A stretch of 64,000 bases of DNA from NCBI GenBank assembly GCA_951828385.1, contig OX639973.1, forward strand, positions 2,471,200-2,535,199. Direction: 5' to 3'. A program made the position numbers and the translations under genes. The number at the start of each line of letters is the position of its first letter. Position 1 is the stretch's first letter. Positions 61,557 to 64,000 of the stretch are shown here, piece after piece. Source of the DNA: an uncultured Poribacteria bacterium. Its GTDB lineage: Bacteria > Poribacteria > WGA-4E > WGA-3G. The notes beneath the pieces are model-generated. The model was not told the origin of the DNA and did not search any database. It was given only the letters and a program-made list of their open reading frames with translations.

Positions 61557-62243
61557 ATGTCAGAACAAATTCAACAATTGCTTGATTTAGAAACCGCTCC
61601 CATTGCTGTAACTTTTCACGACGCACAACCGGACGGTGTTTCCCGTGTAGAAAAGGTTGAAGCCTCCGGGTGTACCTATTGGCGACGCGCTGCGGAAGGC
61701 AAAACTTTTTATACTGAAGCCTCTGACCATTACAACTGTCCGATCGGGTGTTATACGCATAACGTTGAACTACCGGATGCACAGATGAAGGAACTCGAAA
61801 GCACCCTCGGACTGATGGGCGAACTCGGCTATATCGCTATGGAGGAGGTCCCCGGCATTCCACGACAGGAAAACGCTTTCAACAATGCAGTCTATTCGCC
61901 TTTGGTGGATGCATCTGAAACACCTGATGTCGTTATCATCTCCGGCACGCCGAGGCAGATGATGCTTTTAGCAGAAGCCGCGACCGCTGCTGGCATCGGT
62001 ACCGAGAACGGGGTTATGGGGCGACCGACGTGCGCGGTTGTTCCCGCTGTCATACAAGGCGGACGGAGCGTGAGCAGTTTGGGATGTATCGGTAACCGCG
62101 TCTATACCGCGCTCTCCGATGATGATTTCTACTTCGCTTTCCCCGGTGAACACATTGACGTACTTGTCGAAAAGTTGGAAACGATTGTAAATGCGAATCG
62201 TGCGTTAGAGGAATATCACCAACAACGCCAAGCGGATTTTTAA
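61557..62243 (+). CDS. DUF169 family protein
   Basis: The 228-aa protein fits the DUF169 family: PIAVTF near the start, a Cys-rich stretch (CTYWRRAAEG, CPIGCYTHN), the PDVVIISGTPRQMM segment and the SLGCIGNRVYT segment. The function is unknown; the conserved cysteines suggest metal or thiol chemistry. It lies 52 bases after the radical SAM gene and is a candidate partner. Confidence 0.8.
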   Translation: MSEQIQQLLDLETAPIAVTFHDAQPDGVSRVEKVEASGCTYWRRAAEGKTFYTEASDHYNCPIGCYTHNVELPDAQMKELESTLGLMGELGYIAMEEVPGIPRQENAFNNAVYSPLVDASETPDVVIISGTPRQMMLLAEAATAAGIGTENGVMGRPTCAVVPAVIQGGRSVSSLGCIGNRVYTALSDDDFYFAFPGEHIDVLVEKLETIVNANRALEEYHQQRQADF

Positions 62244-62383
62244 ACTTACCTTGCGGGGAAACGACGTGGACTGGGCATCGAATAGTTTCTGCTAAAGAGT
62301 TGAAGAAACGCCCAAGCAAAAACCCTTCCACTTCGTTTCAGGCTTAGGTTTCGTTGCTAATTTAATGTGGAGATCTGAATTTC

Positions 62384-63193
62384 ATGCAAAAGGTTGCTGT
62401 GATTACGGGTGCAGCGAGCGGCATCGGGAGAGGATTGGCAGAACGGTTCGCAGCGGAGAGTATGAAAGTCGTTCTCGCTGACGTTGAAGTGGAAGCATTA
62501 GCCGAACTTGAGACGGACTTAAAATCTAAGGGCGCGGACGTTCTTACTGTCAAGACGGATGTCTCAAATGCTGCCGAGGTCGAAAACCTTGCAGTGCAGA
62601 CACTGGACACTTTTGGTGCGGTACATATTCTTTGTAATAATGCCGGTGTTGTCTGTAGTCGTCCGATCTGGGAACACACGCTCGCCGATTGGGAGTGGGT
62701 TTTAGGTGTCAACCTGTGGGGTGTCATCCACGGCATCCGAGCGTTTGTGCCGCGTATGCTCACACAAGGGGACGCGTGTCATATTGTGAATACGGCTTCT
62801 ATCTTGGGTTTGGTGGGAGGTAGTGGCGAAGGTATCTATAAAGTGAGCAAACACGGGGTCGTGGTGCTTTCCGAGACGCTCGCTGATGAATTGGCGCAAA
62901 AAGAGGCGAATATTCAGGTACATGTGCTGTGTCCCGGTTGGGTGCGCACAGGGATTCTGGAATCCTCCCGAAATCGTCCGGACACATTGCAAAATCCAAA
63001 AATGGAAACACCGCCACGTCAGGAAACTATCGGTGGTTCCCGGAATACCCGCGCCGAGATGGAAGCGGGGATGTCGCCTGCCGAGGTTGCGGAGCATGTC
63101 TATAACGCGATCCAGACGGGGACCTTCTATATTCACACACATCCTGAACACAAGGCGTGGGTTCGTGAACGTATGAAGCGGATTCTTGAGTAA
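62384..63193 (+). CDS. Short-chain dehydrogenase/reductase
   Basis: This is a 269-aa SDR with TGAASGIG, NNAG, catalytic Ser in NTASILG and YKVSK. The LADVEVEAL segment gives an acidic residue at the end of the second strand, favouring NAD. GGAGA supports the start. The HTHPEHKAWVRERM end is common in this SDR subgroup. The substrate is unknown. Confidence 0.87.
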   Translation: MQKVAVITGAASGIGRGLAERFAAESMKVVLADVEVEALAELETDLKSKGADVLTVKTDVSNAAEVENLAVQTLDTFGAVHILCNNAGVVCSRPIWEHTLADWEWVLGVNLWGVIHGIRAFVPRMLTQGDACHIVNTASILGLVGGSGEGIYKVSKHGVVVLSETLADELAQKEANIQVHVLCPGWVRTGILESSRNRPDTLQNPKMETPPRQETIGGSRNTRAEMEAGMSPAEVAEHVYNAIQTGTFYIHTHPEHKAWVRERMKRILE

Positions 63194-63318
63194 CCCGTTT
63201 AGATTGAATACGAAAATGTAGTAACTAGTTAGATTTGGAGTTTGAACGAAGTTTCAGCGTATGAGCGTAAAATTCGAGAGACAATATACTATAATGACAG
63301 CGAGGTTAAAATAATCAA

Positions 63319-63465
63319 ATGAGACGTAGATTGGAAGTGGAATTAGACTTTATCACAGATTTATCGCCATTGGAACTCGCGTCAAAAGTTGCCCCACTCG
63401 TTCGCGAGGCAATTGACACGGTGAAAGAATCTTTAGGGGCTGAATTAGAGTTTGATATTTTCTGA
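63319..63465 (+). CDS. Small acidic hypothetical protein
   Basis: This 48-aa ORF (MRRRLEVELDFITDLSP...) is below the length of most gene calls. It has GAGG about 14 bases upstream, which is rather far. The composition (leucine, glutamate and valine rich, with an amphipathic C-terminal helix) is protein-like. No family is recognised. Confidence 0.4.
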   Translation: MRRRLEVELDFITDLSPLELASKVAPLVREAIDTVKESLGAELEFDIF

Positions 63466-63526
63466 TATTGGATGGGCAAGAAGTTCGTTTTGTGATGGAA
63501 TCAGTGTGATATGCACTTGGATTTAA

Positions 63527-63925
63527 CTAATTGATAAAAAAAGACATAAGAGTTCCCTTGAGCCATTTTATAGCACGATCAAGGATAGAAATATTATCCC
63601 TAAAATTTCCAAGCCCCGTGTTGCACCTGTTACAAATATAGCCTCTTATGTCCCCCGTAGTATGATCATGATCTAAATTCACATCCCTTTTACTCTGAAT
63701 CGTTATAGTTCTATCACAGACTTTACAATAAAATCCCTCACCTATTTTAGGTCTCGGATGCTTTTGCTCATACTCCCGCCTTATTTTAGTTGGTATTGCT
63801 TTCTTGCCTGCCCGGGATTCTTTACATTCACTACGCCAAACACTGGGGCGGTTTCGCTCAAATGCTTCTATAGGCAAAAGCCTTTTACATCCCTTATAAA
63901 TACGAGGTTTCGCTTCTTGAGCCAC
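63527..63925 (-). CDS. Recombination endonuclease VII-like HNH protein
   Basis: The 132-aa protein starts with GTG at 63925, with GGAGG 6 bases upstream. The C-terminal half has CKVC, then LDHDHTTGDIRGYICNRCN, the zinc and catalytic motif of the endonuclease VII family. The N-terminal half has only a GC and an EC in place of a full zinc knuckle. These nucleases cut branched DNA in phages; bacterial copies occur in mobile or defence contexts. Confidence 0.82.
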   Translation of the reverse strand: MAQEAKPRIYKGCKRLLPIEAFERNRPSVWRSECKESRAGKKAIPTKIRREYEQKHPRPKIGEGFYCKVCDRTITIQSKRDVNLDHDHTTGDIRGYICNRCNTGLGNFRDNISILDRAIKWLKGTLMSFFIN

Positions 63926-64000
63926 ATTCAGCCTCCAGCAATTTTAGTTGTTCCGGGGTGTAAGATTTCTCGGGAGGCTGCGATTCCTTTGATCGACAAA
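63894..64000 (-). CDS. Partial gene at the right edge
   Basis: One minus-strand frame stays open from the window end to TAA at 63896-63894 and reads like protein (SYTPEQLKLLEAECGSRS). It overlaps the endonuclease gene by about 30 bases, which suggests translational coupling. Too short to identify. Confidence 0.3.
   Translation of the reverse strand, partial: CRSKESQPPEKSYTPEQLKLLEAECGSRSETSYL

Noticed and set aside
1-64000. tRNA or rRNA genes
   Set aside because: I looked for T-arm-like GGTTCGAATCC words with matching acceptor stems and for rRNA-like conserved blocks and found none that fold properly. A scan with a covariance model would settle this.

Overview
The window looks like a chromosomal segment of an uncultured Gram-negative bacterium with a large, paralogue-rich genome. 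Evidence for an outer membrane is a beta-barrel protein, SurA-like and Cu/Zn-SOD-like periplasmic proteins, and several lipoproteins. The gene mix (many Gfo/Idh/MocA dehydrogenases, phytanoyl-CoA dioxygenases, short-chain dehydrogenases, LamG proteins, secreted 14-blade WD40 proteins, a ceramidase-like hydrolase, an ECF sigma fusion) resembles what I know of Candidatus Poribacteria and, less closely, Planctomycetes. That assignment is inference from gene content only. I saw no rRNA, tRNA or CRISPR array.

Layout. 0.2-5.8 kb: small membrane proteins, a secreted M16 peptidase with an intact zinc motif, then an ECF sigma factor fused through one membrane span to a paralogous M16 domain whose zinc motif is destroyed. 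5.8-11.6 kb: ceramidase-like and luciferase-like enzymes on the minus strand, then a substrate-binding lipoprotein, a HAD phosphatase and a Gfo/Idh/MocA dehydrogenase. 11.6-19 kb: a secreted WD40-trypsin protein, then a two-gene operon of a PD-(D/E)xK nuclease-STAND NTPase with a partner carrying an RxxxxH motif, probably anti-phage. 19-24 kb: four tandem paralogous Gfo/Idh/MocA genes, interrupted by a small coiled-coil gene. 24-32 kb: two LamG proteins and a CBM9-like protein that share a C-terminal tail, a dioxygenase, an SDR, an orphan DNA methyltransferase with an HNH-like tail and a polytopic membrane protein. 32-36 kb: duplicated coiled-coil genes and a single-chain restriction-modification enzyme. 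36-42.5 kb: a second 14-blade WD40 protein, an SDR, an acetoacetate-decarboxylase-like protein, an outer-membrane barrel with a duplicated C-terminus, and a copper SOD-like lipoprotein split by a large insertion. 42.5-50.5 kb: an enolase-superfamily dehydratase, a SurA-like foldase, a TPR protein, a cytochrome P460-like lipoprotein with a 17-unit tail, a GH13 amylase and a TIG/LysM lipoprotein. 50.7-55.4 kb: a five-gene minus-strand catabolic operon (Uma2, PhyH, Ldh2, Gfo/Idh/MocA, FAH). 55.6-64 kb: a DMFase-like protein, two ABC-2 permeases, a radical SAM protein with a probable selenocysteine tail, a DUF169 protein, an SDR and an endonuclease VII-like protein.

How the genes fit together. 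Most of the window serves oxidative breakdown of sugar-like or other carbon compounds (dehydrogenases, dioxygenases, dehydratase, FAH hydrolase, amylase) and a secreted or envelope layer (LamG, WD40, M16, SOD, P460). Defence genes are scattered through it. The best candidates for undescribed biology are the sigma/pseudo-M16 fusion beside its active M16 paralogue, the split copper SOD, the shared C-terminal tail, and the nuclease-STAND/RxxxxH pair. The UGA-containing CUAEP tail is a strong case for a missed selenoprotein end.
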